DNA of 38,891 bases from Methyloceanibacter sp. Its GTDB lineage: Bacteria; Pseudomonadota; Alphaproteobacteria; Rhizobiales; Methyloligellaceae. The DNA lies in NCBI GenBank assembly GCA_014380485.1, contig JACMJU010000081.1, positions 1-38,891 on the forward strand. The letters run 5' to 3'. Below are positions 27,714 through 35,712 of this stretch, piece after piece. Made by a program: the position numbers and the translations under genes. The first letter of the stretch is position 1; every line of letters begins with the position of its first letter. Below the pieces are notes generated by a model. That model saw only the letters and a list, made by a program, of their open reading frames with translations, was not told the DNA's origin and ran no database searches.

Positions 27714-28433
27714 ATGTCGATTTGGGGCAAGCTCGCAGGTGCGGCCGCAGGGCTCGCGGTCGGAGGCCCGATCGGGGCGCTGCTCGGCGGCGTGGCCGGT
27801 CACTACGTCATCGATCGCGACAAGGAAGAGGAGGGGCCGGCCGAGAACCAGGTGGCCTTCACCGTGGGCGTGATCGCGCTCGGCGCAAAGATGGCCAAAG
27901 CCGACGGCGTCGTCACCATGGACGAGGTCAACGCCTTCAAAGAAGTGTTCAAGGTCCCCGAGGGCGAGATGAAGAACGTGGCCCGGGTCTTCAACCTGGC
28001 CAAGCAGGACATGGCCGGCTACGAAGCCTATGCCGAGCAGCTCGCCACGATGTTCAAGGGCAACCGCAAGGTGCTCGAGGACGTGCTCGAAGGCCTGTTT
28101 CACATCGCCAAGGCCGACGACGCGTTGCATCCGCGCGAGGAACAATTCCTCGGGGGCGTCGCCAAGCGTTTCGGTATGACCGACACCGAATTCGCCTATG
28201 TCAAGGCTCGCCACGTCGTCGCCGCCAAGCGCAATCCCTACGACGTGCTTGGGGTCAAGCCTTCAATCACCAACGAAGAACTCAAGAGCCATTATCGGCG
28301 GCTCGTGGCCGAGAGCCATCCGGACAAGCTGATTGCCCGCGGGGTCCCGAAGGAGTTCGTTGTGATTGCGACTGAAAAGGTCGCGGTCATCAACGAGGCC
28401 TATGACCAGATCGCCAAAGAGCGCGGCATGTAG
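27714..28433 (+). CDS. DjlA-like co-chaperone (TerB domain plus C-terminal J domain)
   Basis: 239 residues, in the order membrane-associated N-terminus, TerB, DnaJ. Residues 5-33 are Gly/Ala-rich and hydrophobic (LAGAAAGLAVGGPIGALLGG). Residues about 45-150 are TerB-like with acidic pairs (KADGVVTMDE, KADDALHPREE). The J domain (about 172-235) holds NPYDVLGVK and the essential HPD (ESHPDKL). DjlA proteins recruit DnaK to the inner membrane and act in envelope stress. Length is slightly under E. coli DjlA (271). ATG 27714 has GAGGGA upstream. Confidence 0.93.
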   Translation: MSIWGKLAGAAAGLAVGGPIGALLGGVAGHYVIDRDKEEEGPAENQVAFTVGVIALGAKMAKADGVVTMDEVNAFKEVFKVPEGEMKNVARVFNLAKQDMAGYEAYAEQLATMFKGNRKVLEDVLEGLFHIAKADDALHPREEQFLGGVAKRFGMTDTEFAYVKARHVVAAKRNPYDVLGVKPSITNEELKSHYRRLVAESHPDKLIARGVPKEFVVIATEKVAVINEAYDQIAKERGM

Positions 28434-28607
28434 TCGGCGTCGCGATCGCTTGCCGCCGGTCATGGCGGGCTGGCTCCGGTCCTCCGTGAATTTTGCATTC
28501 TGAACATACATGCTCGACACGCGGATGCCCGGCGCGAGCTTGGGCCCGGGCGGGCGAAGCCGGACCGGGTGGCCAGGCATGACGAAAGCAGATCGAGATC
28601 GAGTCAT

Positions 28608-29375
28608 ATGATCGCCGCTCCCGACAGTCCGCTCGCCACGCTTTGGTGTCCCTCGCCGAACTGCGAGACACGGCGCGCCGACCTGAAGCCTGACATGCTG
28701 ATCTTGCATTACACCGGCATGGAGTCGGCCGAGGCCGCGCTTGACTGGCTGACGCGCCAAGAGTCAGGCGTCTCGTGTCATTATTTCGTCGACGATGAGG
28801 GACGCATCGCGCAACTGGTTTTGGAGTCGGAGCGCGCCTGGCATGCCGGTCAGAGCCTGTGGGCCGGCGAGATGGATCTCAATTCATGTTCGATCGGCAT
28901 CGAGATCCACAATCCCGGCCACGATTTCGACTATCCGGATTTCCCTGACGCCGAGATGCGGGCGGTCGAGGAATTGTGTCTCGACATTTTGAGCCGCCAC
29001 GCCATCCCGGCGCATCGCGTGCTCGCCCATTCCGACGTGGCCCCGGGACGGAAGCGCGATCCCGGCGAGAAATTCGATTGGAAGCGGCTGGCGCAGGCCG
29101 GCATCGGCTTGTGGGTGCCGCCCGCGCCGCTCGCAGGCGATACCGGCATCGGCCCTGGCGATGAAGGCGAGAGCGTCACCGCGCTACAGCGCGCGCTTCT
29201 CGATTTCGGTTATGGCGTCGAGGTCACGTCCACCTATGGCACGGGCCTCGAGAAGGCGGTCGAAGCTTTCCAGCGCCACTTCCGCCCCGCCCGCATCGAC
29301 GGGCGTGCCGACACCTCGACGCGCGACACTCTGGCCCGACTGCTTATCGCGCGCGCTCAGGCGGCAATGGTATGA
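28608..29375 (+). CDS. N-acetylmuramoyl-L-alanine amidase (AmpD/AmiD type) with C-terminal peptidoglycan-binding domain
   Basis: 255 residues. The amidase_2 zinc site is visible: His34 (LILHYTG), a Glu in IGIEIHNPG, and HSDVAPGRKRDPG with the second His and the Asp/Lys of the active region. Residues about 175-250 form a peptidoglycan-binding domain of type 1 (GDEGESVTALQRALLDFGYG, VEAFQRHFRP). It lacks an evident signal peptide, so it could be the cytoplasmic AmpD form that recycles muropeptides, or a form exported without a recognised signal. ATG 28608 is chosen over the open frame from 28569. Followed by a terminator. Confidence 0.93.
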   Translation: MIAAPDSPLATLWCPSPNCETRRADLKPDMLILHYTGMESAEAALDWLTRQESGVSCHYFVDDEGRIAQLVLESERAWHAGQSLWAGEMDLNSCSIGIEIHNPGHDFDYPDFPDAEMRAVEELCLDILSRHAIPAHRVLAHSDVAPGRKRDPGEKFDWKRLAQAGIGLWVPPAPLAGDTGIGPGDEGESVTALQRALLDFGYGVEVTSTYGTGLEKAVEAFQRHFRPARIDGRADTSTRDTLARLLIARAQAAMV

Positions 29376-29385
29376 CGCCGACGAC

Positions 29386-29415
29386 AAAGGCCCGCCCCTT
29401 GCGGAGCGGGCCTTT
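29386..29415. terminator. Intrinsic terminator between convergent genes
   Basis: AAAGGCCCGC (29386-29395) and GCGGGCCTTT (29406-29415) make a perfect 10-bp stem with a 10-base loop. It follows the amidase stop and precedes the end of the convergent YHS-like gene; the stem itself ends in TTT, and both directions are plausible. Confidence 0.8.
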
Positions 29416-29448
29416 GCGCGACTTAGGTGAAGCCGCGGGTCCCGGCGG

Positions 29449-30504
29449 TCAGTTGGTGACTTCGAAATCCATGCCTTCGAATGTATAGCGGGGCTGTTGC
29501 GTCCAGATGCCGTCCTCCTGCACCGGAACTTTATGCATCTTGACTTCGGCGACCGTGAGCTTGCCCGACTTGTCATCCAACCAGAAGTCGATGTCGTAAT
29601 ACTCGTCCTTGCTGCCGGGCTTGCGGAAGTCGGTGCAGGCGAAATACTGGCCGCCCTTTTTCAGATGCCGTACTGGCTGATGCATCTCGATGAATTCGAG
29701 CGGAACGGTCTCGCCGGTCTTGTCGTCCTTCACCAGGACGTTGCCCTTCTCATCCTTGTTGGCGGAGATGTAGTTATGGATCGCGCTCATCACGTGCCAG
29801 GCGCGTCTGACCTCCATGTCGCCGGGATGCTCCTGCACCGGGAGCCACCACCAAGCAACCGGCATGCGGGTGACCATGTAATAGCTGTCGCCGTCCTGCT
29901 TGGGTCCTTTCTGCACCCTGATATCCATCAGCGTGAGCTTGTCGCCGTCGGGCTTGAACCAGAAATCGATGGCGTATTGCTTTTTCGGCGTGTCCTTGTC
30001 GTGGAAGATGACATTGGCGAACCAGCCATAACCCTCCATGCCGCGCACGCCCTTGATCTGGTCCATCTCGAGGTTGAGGTCGGCGTCGAGCTTGGGGTCG
30101 CGGAACACGAAGGCTCCGTCCTTTGACCGTTCGGCGATGACTTCCTCGACTCTCTTATTGACGTCCGCCTCGGTGAATTCTTTCGCGCCCGAAGCCTTCG
30201 CGGTTTGCTTGGAGGCAAGGAAATCTTTTGCCTTCTTGATGTTGCCGGCGGGGTCTTTGAGGAAGGCTTCCTTCGAGGGCTCTGACGAGAAGCAATAGAC
30301 ATGGCCATCCTCGTCGGTCCAATTCACCGAGCAGTCGGTCTTAACCGTCTGCCCTGAGGCGAGACCCATGGCGCATTGATCGTCGAATTCGCCCTTGGTC
30401 TCTGCAGCCGAGAGCGGGGCGGCCAAGGCCAAAGTGAGGGCGGCGGCAAAGAGGACCGTACGGACCGGCCGGAGAACTTGACGATTGCCGAGCATTTCTA
30501 TCAT
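29449..30504 (-). CDS. Periplasmic YHS-like domain protein
   Basis: 351 residues, signal peptide at 13-34 (VRTVLFAAALTLALAAPLSAA). Residues about 38-95 look like a YHS domain (Cys44 in DDQCAMGLASG, Cys58 in TDCSVNW, Cys71 in GHVYCFSSE), a small metal-associated domain. The remainder is rich in aromatic residues (VAWWWLPVQEHPGD, AIHNYISANKDEKG), with two similar halves of the type x-x-Y-x-I-D-F-W-x-x-x (YAIDFWFKPDGDKLTLMDI and YYDIDFWLDDKSGKLTVAEV), suggesting an internal repeat. Metal or cofactor binding is likely; function is unknown. The start has AAGGA upstream. The Crp/Fnr gene lies upstream on the same strand. Confidence 0.8.
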   Translation of the reverse strand: MIEMLGNRQVLRPVRTVLFAAALTLALAAPLSAAETKGEFDDQCAMGLASGQTVKTDCSVNWTDEDGHVYCFSSEPSKEAFLKDPAGNIKKAKDFLASKQTAKASGAKEFTEADVNKRVEEVIAERSKDGAFVFRDPKLDADLNLEMDQIKGVRGMEGYGWFANVIFHDKDTPKKQYAIDFWFKPDGDKLTLMDIRVQKGPKQDGDSYYMVTRMPVAWWWLPVQEHPGDMEVRRAWHVMSAIHNYISANKDEKGNVLVKDDKTGETVPLEFIEMHQPVRHLKKGGQYFACTDFRKPGSKDEYYDIDFWLDDKSGKLTVAEVKMHKVPVQEDGIWTQQPRYTFEGMDFEVTN

Positions 30505-30621
30505 CGCTTTGATGTCCTTCGACGTTTTGGGGGATTTCGAGATCTGCTTTCTGTTTAGTCACGGGGCCAGCGCCGGTCTGTAACCCAGGTCACTATCCGG
30601 TTCCCGCGTAAATCTCCTCCT

Positions 30622-31326
30622 CTATGTTCCTTCTCCCCCGGCATACCCGGCCAGCGCGGCACGATTCTTGACCTCGATCGAACCTCGCGAAGCGTGCACC
30701 CACCCCATGCGCTCCCATTCGGCGAGATAACGGCTGATCACCTCGCGCACGCTCCCCAGATCGAGGGCAAGCTGCTGGTGGGTCTTCGCCACCACGCCCT
30801 CGTCATTGGCCTCGGCCAGAAGCCGGCGGGCGAGCCGTAGATCGAGGCTGGCGAATGCCACCTCGTCGACCAGCGTAATCAGGCTCGATAACAGGTCCCC
30901 GTAATTGTCGAGCACGAATTTTCGGAAACGCGGGGAGGCGCCCATCAGCCGATGGAATGCGCTGGCCGGCAGCGCGGCATGGAGCACGTCGGTTTCCGCC
31001 GTGCTCTCGGCCGGGAAGGGGCTTCCCGCCATCAGGCAGGAGGTGGTGAGCACGCAAGTCTCGCCGGGGCCGACTTGGTAAAGCAAGATCTCGCGCCCCG
31101 ATTCGGAGGTCTTGAACACGCGCGTTTGGCCTTCGAGGCACATCACATAGTTTTGGCAAGTCTGCCCCTGCCGATAGGCGATATCGCCGTCGCGCAAGCG
31201 GCTGAATTGCATGCTGCCGAGCAGGTCGCCGCGATGCCCCTCATCGAGCTCCGCAAGCTCGGGGAAGGAAGCGAGCAGGCGCGACATCAAGTCCTGACTG
31301 GTCATTGGCGACACATGTTTCGTCAT
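30622..31326 (-). CDS. Crp/Fnr family transcriptional regulator
   Basis: About 234 residues. A cyclic-nucleotide-type beta-barrel (RDGDIAYRQGQ, then YVMCLEGQTRVFKTSESGREIL, VGPGETCVLT) is followed by the dimerisation helix and a winged helix (THQQLALDLGSVREVISRYLAEWERMGWV). There is no N-terminal Cys cluster for an iron-sulfur centre, so it is not an Fnr-type oxygen sensor by that route; Cys in TCQN and TCVLTTSC are other possible sensors. Starts at 31338, 31326 and 31305 are possible; 31326 has AGGGG at workable spacing. Its target may be the downstream periplasmic gene. Confidence 0.9.
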   Translation of the reverse strand: MTKHVSPMTSQDLMSRLLASFPELAELDEGHRGDLLGSMQFSRLRDGDIAYRQGQTCQNYVMCLEGQTRVFKTSESGREILLYQVGPGETCVLTTSCLMAGSPFPAESTAETDVLHAALPASAFHRLMGASPRFRKFVLDNYGDLLSSLITLVDEVAFASLDLRLARRLLAEANDEGVVAKTHQQLALDLGSVREVISRYLAEWERMGWVHASRGSIEVKNRAALAGYAGGEGT

Positions 31327-31516
31327 CCGGCGGTACATCCCCTGGTCGGGTCAGCAGGAACCAGGACCCGACCGCGCCCGGGGATCGCGACGGCCCAAGC
31401 CTAGGGGGAGGAACCCGGATGCGGCCGGTTCACGCGTAGAATATGGGAACTGGGAGCCTGGGAGCGATCAAAATGCCGTTACGAGCAGGCGATGCATCAT
31501 GGGCTCTTGCAGGGCG

Positions 31517-31945
31517 CTAGAGACTTGGAATCCGCCATTTCAAGCCAGGGAAACGCGCGTAGTCGCGGTCGAGCGTGATCCATTCGCATCCCCATTCGAT
31601 GGCGAGAGCAGCGTACCAGGCATCGGTGGCGCGAGATCCACGCGTGTCGGTTTCAGTACAGAGGCGCTTGAAAATGTCGAAGTGCCGCTCACCGGGCTCC
31701 ACGATCTGACAATTGGGTTGGCTCAGAATGTCTTCGCAGAAGCCAAATGCTTCCTCGAGCGTACTCGGTTCTTTGTAAGAACGCGGATTGGTGGTGATAC
31801 GCACGATCGCGGCCAAAGCGAGTGGAGACACGCCGAAGCGGGAGTCGCTCGCGACAATGCTGTCGAGCCAAGCGCGGCACGCTGCGTATTGGGGAACATC
31901 GGTGCGAAAAGCATAGATAAGGACGTTGACGTCCGGCAGGATCAT
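31517..31945 (-). CDS. vapC: VapC-type PIN domain toxin
   Basis: 142 residues. The N-terminal MILPDVNVLIYAFR carries the first catalytic Asp5; TDAWYAALAIEWGCEWITLD and RDYARFP supply the later acidic residues of the PIN-domain ribonuclease fold. It overlaps the antitoxin gene by four bases (ATGA at 31942-31945), the standard arrangement of type II modules. VapC toxins cut RNA, often tRNAs or rRNA; the target cannot be told here. Confidence 0.92.
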   Translation of the reverse strand: MILPDVNVLIYAFRTDVPQYAACRAWLDSIVASDSRFGVSPLALAAIVRITTNPRSYKEPSTLEEAFGFCEDILSQPNCQIVEPGERHFDIFKRLCTETDTRGSRATDAWYAALAIEWGCEWITLDRDYARFPGLKWRIPSL

Positions 31946-32214
31946 TTGAAGTGTTTCATCCGCTCGACGTATTCCAGGTCATCCATCTCCTGTAACGCCG
32001 AGCCATCGGTGATATCGATTCCCGGCATCGGACCGCCTGTCGCCTTGCTGACGCGCGGTAGGACCCGTTCAGTCTTGGCTCGCCGGGGTTTGGATACGAC
32101 AAGGCGCAAGCCTTGCTCGATCAGCGCCGTCAGCGTGCGGCCCTCTGCCGCCGCTTTGCGCTTGGCACGTCTGATGAGGTCCTCAGGGAGCCTGACGGTG
32201 GTGCGCTCTGTCAT
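31942..32214 (-). CDS. vapB: VapB-type ribbon-helix-helix antitoxin
   Basis: 90 residues. MTERTTVRLPEDLIRRAKRK is a ribbon-helix-helix DNA-binding head (residues 3-45), followed by a basic hinge and a C-terminal stretch (MPGIDITDGSALQEMDDLEY) that would wrap the toxin. It neutralises VapC and with it represses the operon. The start ATG lies in the left operator repeat. Confidence 0.92.
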   Translation of the reverse strand: MTERTTVRLPEDLIRRAKRKAAAEGRTLTALIEQGLRLVVSKPRRAKTERVLPRVSKATGGPMPGIDITDGSALQEMDDLEYVERMKHFK

Positions 32215-32251
32215 ATGTCAAGACATACGTATGAAGCATTCATATGTCAAC
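32211..32251. promoter_or_regulatory. vapBC operator: two exact repeats 30 bp apart around a palindrome
   Basis: TCATATGTCAA occurs at 32211-32221 and 32241-32251, exactly 30 bp (about three helical turns) apart. Between them CATACGTATG (32225-32234) is a perfect 10-bp palindrome related to the CATATG cores. Repeated sites on the same helix face fit cooperative binding of ribbon-helix-helix dimers. The left repeat includes the vapB start codon on the minus strand. Confidence 0.7.
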
Positions 32252-32316
32252 GATCTCGAACTTTGTTGCTGTTAACGCCTCAAAAGGCCCCCTAAGGACG
32301 GCACGTGGGTCGATGC

Positions 32317-32347
32317 TTGACTCGTATCTGCCCAACCCCCTTATTAG
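32317..32347 (+). promoter_or_regulatory. rnpB promoter
   Basis: TTGACT (32317-32322) with TATTAG (32342-32347), spacing 19, or CTTATT (32340-32345), spacing 17. Transcription would start near 32353, matching the 5' end of the RNA. Confidence 0.6.
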
Positions 32348-32353
32348 CCTCGT

Positions 32354-32755
<402 letters not shown>

Positions 32756-32766
32756 TGACACGATAT

Positions 32767-32809
32767 GGCCGGCGCGTGGGTGGCCCCTGCGCGCCGGCCT
32801 CCAATTTTT
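32767..32809 (+). terminator. rnpB terminator
   Basis: GGCCGGCGCG (32767-32776) pairs perfectly with CGCGCCGGCC (32790-32799), followed by TCCAATTTTT. Located just after the RNA's 3' end. Confidence 0.85.
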
Positions 32810-32821
32810 GCACATCTCGGA

Positions 32822-33748
32822 TCAGCCGCCAATGAAGCCCTTGAGCAACCGGAGCGTCGATTCCGGCTGCTCCTCCTGCGGCATGTGCCCGCAACCCTCG
32901 ACCAGCCGCAAGGTTGAGTTGGGCAAGGTTCGCCGGAGCTTCAACCCCACCTCCAATGGCACGATGCGGTCGTGGTCGCACCACAGGATCAGCGTCGGCA
33001 GCGCGATCGTCTTGTAGCGCTCCGAGAGCTCGGCGATGTCCTCGGGCACGATCTGCCGGGCGCTGTGGATGATGGCGTGCTTTCCGGCCGCGGTCTTGAG
33101 CGGCGCGGCATAAATCTCGACTTCCTCGGGATCGATCTTGCTGTCGTCGAAATAGGCGATCTGCAGCGCGACCCGCGTCTGCACCACGGGCGGGACCATG
33201 CGCACGCCGACCTGCGAGACCAAAGGCATGTCGAGCAGGCGGAAGAACATCGGAATCTGCTGCGGAAAGGCGATCGAGTCGAGCAGCACGAGCCGCGCGA
33301 TGCGCCCGTCAAGCCGCTGATTGGCCTCGAGCGCCAAAAGAAGCGCAACCCCTCCGCCGAAAGAATGCCCGACGATCGTCAGGTCGCGGAGGTCCTTGTC
33401 CTCGATGAGCTGGGCAAGCAACGCGGCCTGATCGAACACCGAATAGCGCTCGTCGAGCGGCTTGTCGGATTGGCCGAAGCCCTTGAGATCGACCGCGATG
33501 ACCCTATGGGTCAGAGCAAGCTCGGGCGCCACGTGCCGCCAGGTGAACGTGCTCGTGCCGAACCCATGAATGAGGAGGACCGGCGCCCCCTTGCCCTGTT
33601 CCTCAAAGTAGAGATTGACCGGAGCATCGGGGGGCCCGAGCCGGGCATAGGGACCGCCGACCGTATCGCCGGCGCTTAGCCCGCACGATCCGAGCATAAG
33701 GGCGATGGCGGCAAGGCCTAAGGTCGCCTTCACCTCTCTCTTGGCCAT
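32822..33748 (-). CDS. Lipoprotein alpha/beta hydrolase
   Basis: 308 residues. A lipoprotein signal runs to LMLGSC with Cys22. The hydrolase fold shows the oxyanion HGFG (residues 61-64), nucleophile elbow GHSFGG (Ser129), the acid in WCDHDRIVP and the base in GCGHMPQEE. A cap of helices is present (PQQIPMFFRLLDMPLVSQ). Such proteins are esterases, epoxide hydrolases or lipases; the substrate is not defined by sequence. The start has GAGGGGGTGC upstream. Divergent from mraZ across 428 bp. Confidence 0.92.
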   Translation of the reverse strand: MAKREVKATLGLAAIALMLGSCGLSAGDTVGGPYARLGPPDAPVNLYFEEQGKGAPVLLIHGFGTSTFTWRHVAPELALTHRVIAVDLKGFGQSDKPLDERYSVFDQAALLAQLIEDKDLRDLTIVGHSFGGGVALLLALEANQRLDGRIARLVLLDSIAFPQQIPMFFRLLDMPLVSQVGVRMVPPVVQTRVALQIAYFDDSKIDPEEVEIYAAPLKTAAGKHAIIHSARQIVPEDIAELSERYKTIALPTLILWCDHDRIVPLEVGLKLRRTLPNSTLRLVEGCGHMPQEEQPESTLRLLKGFIGG

Positions 33749-33987
33749 GCACCCCCTCAGACCCAGCGTGGGTCCCTCGTCCTTTACGCAACGAAACCGG
33801 CGTCGCCCCGTCGCAGCTGCTGCGCGTAACCCGAATCAGCGGGAAGGCGCCGCCGCCGCTCGCTTTGCGGTTCTACCGTGCTTCGACCGGAAGCGGCAAT
33901 CGCCAGCGGTTAACCAAAAAACAAGAACGGTATGGCTCTTTTACGCCATTTCCCCGGATTGAGCGGCCCTCTCCCCGGTGCCGTCCA

Positions 33988-34016
33988 TTGACGCCCATAC
34001 AATCCCATGATATCCC
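33988..34016 (+). promoter_or_regulatory. mraZ (division cluster) promoter
   Basis: TTGACG (33988-33993) and TATCCC (34011-34016) with exactly 17 bp between. The start of transcription would be near 34023. It overlaps the box array at 33993-34027. Confidence 0.65.
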
Positions 34017-34027
34017 GATTCTGCCCG
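33993..34027 (-). promoter_or_regulatory. Four MraZ-type boxes at exact 10-bp spacing
   Basis: On the minus strand the boxes read CGGGC, CGGGA, TGGGA and TGGGC, each separated by five bases. CCC on the plus strand therefore falls at 33994, 34004, 34014 and 34024, a perfect 10-bp period. E. coli MraZ binds TGGGN repeats with 5-bp spacers ahead of its own gene, so this fits an autoregulatory operator overlapping the promoter. Confidence 0.8.
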
Positions 34028-34038
34028 TTCGGTGAGTA

Positions 34039-34102
34039 GGGTGGGTGAGGCTGGTCGCGCTCCTTAGAGGCCACGGGGGGATCTGCGCCGCCTCACCCAC
34101 CC
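34039..34102 (+). promoter_or_regulatory. 13-bp inverted repeat in the mraZ leader
   Basis: GGGTGGGTGAGGC (34039-34051) and GCCTCACCCACCC (34090-34102) are perfectly complementary around a 38-base loop, followed by AAATTTTC. It could be an attenuator hairpin, an mRNA stability element or a second protein-binding site. Confidence 0.6.
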
Positions 34103-34176
34103 AAATTTTCGGGCGAGCGGCCTGCACCCCAGGCTTTGGCAACGGTCCCGCGTCGGCTCGGGTGCGTGAGGGGGAG

Positions 34177-34659
34177 ATGGATCAGTTTGTGTCGACATTC
34201 ACCAATCGGATCGACACCAAAGGCCGCGTTTCGGTCCCCGCTTCTTTCCGCACGGTTCTCGCCAAAGACGGGCTCGACGGCATTTACTGTTATCCCTCCC
34301 TCGATACGCCCGCGCTCGACGCCGGCGGCAAGCGCCTCATCGACAAGATCAATGCCCTGGTCGAGGACCTGGCCCCTTATTCCGACGAGAAGGACCAGCT
34401 CGCCACCGCTCTGTTCGGCACGAGCGAGGTGCTCTCCATCGATCAAGATGGACGCACCAGCCTCTCCGAACGCCTACGCGAGCATGCCGGCATCACCACC
34501 CACATCACCTTTGTCGGGCTCGGCGAGAAATTTCAGATGTGGGAGCCAAAGCGTTTTGAAGCTCATCTCGCGGGGTCGCGCCAGAAAGTGCGCGACCTTC
34601 GCAAACTGCTCGGCGCGGGGCGCCGCGGAAGCGGCGGGCCAGAGGGAGCACGGGAATGA
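34177..34659 (+). CDS. mraZ: Transcriptional regulator MraZ
   Basis: 160 residues. It starts MDQFVSTFTNRIDTKGRVSV, the family's first AbrB-like repeat (D-x-K-G-R), with a second repeat in SEVLSIDQDGRTSLSERLRE. The basic tail (GAGRRGSGGPEG) is typical. MraZ forms a ring and represses the dcw cluster through GGG repeats, four of which lie in its promoter. Start ATG 34177 has GAGGGGGAG directly upstream; the open frame to 34045 lies in the leader. Its stop overlaps rsmH (ATGA). Confidence 0.96.
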   Translation: MDQFVSTFTNRIDTKGRVSVPASFRTVLAKDGLDGIYCYPSLDTPALDAGGKRLIDKINALVEDLAPYSDEKDQLATALFGTSEVLSIDQDGRTSLSERLREHAGITTHITFVGLGEKFQMWEPKRFEAHLAGSRQKVRDLRKLLGAGRRGSGGPEGARE

Positions 34660-35684
34660 TGGCGGGTCGCGGCAGCTCGGCTGCCGCCGGCGGACCGGCC
34701 CGCCACATTCCCGTGATGCTCTCGGAGACGCTTGCCGCGCTTGATCCCAAGGACGGCGACATCGTCGTCGACGGGACCTTCGGGGCGGGCGGCTACAGCG
34801 AAGCCAATCTCAAACGGGCCGACTGCAAGGTCATCGCCATCGACCGCGATCCCGAGGCCTTTCGCTTGAGTGGCCAGCTTGTCGAGAAATATCCGGGCCG
34901 ATTGCTGGCCGTGCTTGGCCGCTATAGCGACATGGACGCGATCGCCGCGAGCGAAGGCTTCACCGCCGTCGATGCCGTGACCCTCGATCTCGGCGTCTCT
35001 TCCATGCAGCTCGACCGGCCCGAGCGCGGGTTCTCCTTCATGCAGGAAGGTCCCCTCGATATGCGCATGGGCGAAGGCGGTCCCTCCGCCGGCGACATCG
35101 TCAACGCCCGATCCGAGCAGGAACTCGCCGAGATCATCGGCAAACTTGGCGAGGAGCGCCGCGCCCGCGCCATCGCCAAGGCCATCGTCGCGCGGCGCGC
35201 GGAAAATCCGATCGCCACGACCGCCGAGCTGGCCGAGCTCGTGGCCAAAGTTCTCGGCCGCAAGCGCGAAGACACCAAGCACCCCGCCACCCGTACCTTC
35301 CAGGCGCTCCGCCTCTTTCTCAATGAAGAGCTCGACGAACTGGCCAAGGGCCTCGCCGCCGCCGAACGGCTGCTCCGGGCCGGCGGGCGCCTCGCCATCG
35401 TTACCTTTCACTCGCTCGAGGACCGCATCGCCAAACGCTTTCTCGCCAGCCGCAGCGCGCCTCCACCCCGCGCCTCGCGCCATCTCCCCGAGGCCGCAGG
35501 CAAAATTTTTACCCCAAGCTTCCAGCTTCTTAACCGGCGTCCGTTAGAACCAAGCAAGGGGGAGATTGCGCGGAACCCGCGGGCCCGCTCGGCGCGGCTC
35601 CGAGCCGCCGTGCGCACGGCGGCGCCCGCTCATCCTCTCGACCTCTCCGCGCTCGGGGTGCCGCGGCTTGGTCTAACCGTTTGA
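34656..35684 (+). CDS. rsmH: 16S rRNA (cytosine-1402 N4)-methyltransferase RsmH (MraW)
   Basis: 342 residues. Motifs in order: HIPVMLSETLAAL, DGTFGAGGYSEA (SAM loop), AIDRDPEA, DLGVSSMQLDRPERGFSF, the DMRM block, HPATRTFQALR, and VTFHSLEDRI. It adds a methyl group to N4 of C1402 in the 30S P site. ATG 34656 overlaps the mraZ stop by four bases, giving translational coupling; a second ATG directly follows. Confidence 0.97.
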   Translation: MMAGRGSSAAAGGPARHIPVMLSETLAALDPKDGDIVVDGTFGAGGYSEANLKRADCKVIAIDRDPEAFRLSGQLVEKYPGRLLAVLGRYSDMDAIAASEGFTAVDAVTLDLGVSSMQLDRPERGFSFMQEGPLDMRMGEGGPSAGDIVNARSEQELAEIIGKLGEERRARAIAKAIVARRAENPIATTAELAELVAKVLGRKREDTKHPATRTFQALRLFLNEELDELAKGLAAAERLLRAGGRLAIVTFHSLEDRIAKRFLASRSAPPPRASRHLPEAAGKIFTPSFQLLNRRPLEPSKGEIARNPRARSARLRAAVRTAAPAHPLDLSALGVPRLGLTV

Positions 35685-35712
35685 GGGTCGCTTTCAGTTC
35701 GCGAGTAACACC

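Larger units (their letters stand above)
33749..34176. other. Intergenic region upstream of mraZ
   Basis: No gene is seen. From left to right: a 6-bp hairpin GACCCA-GCG-TGGGTC (33760-33774) near the hydrolase start, a neutral stretch with the A-rich TTAACCAAAAAACAAG at 33910, the mraZ promoter and GGG-box array (33988-34027), and the leader with its 13-bp inverted repeat (34039-34102). The predicted leader from about 34023 to the ATG at 34177 is about 150 bases. Confidence 0.7.

Noticed and set aside
33905-33925. A CtrA-like half-site TTAACC upstream of mraZ
   Set aside because: Only one half-site is present; the TTAA-N7-TTAA arrangement is absent.
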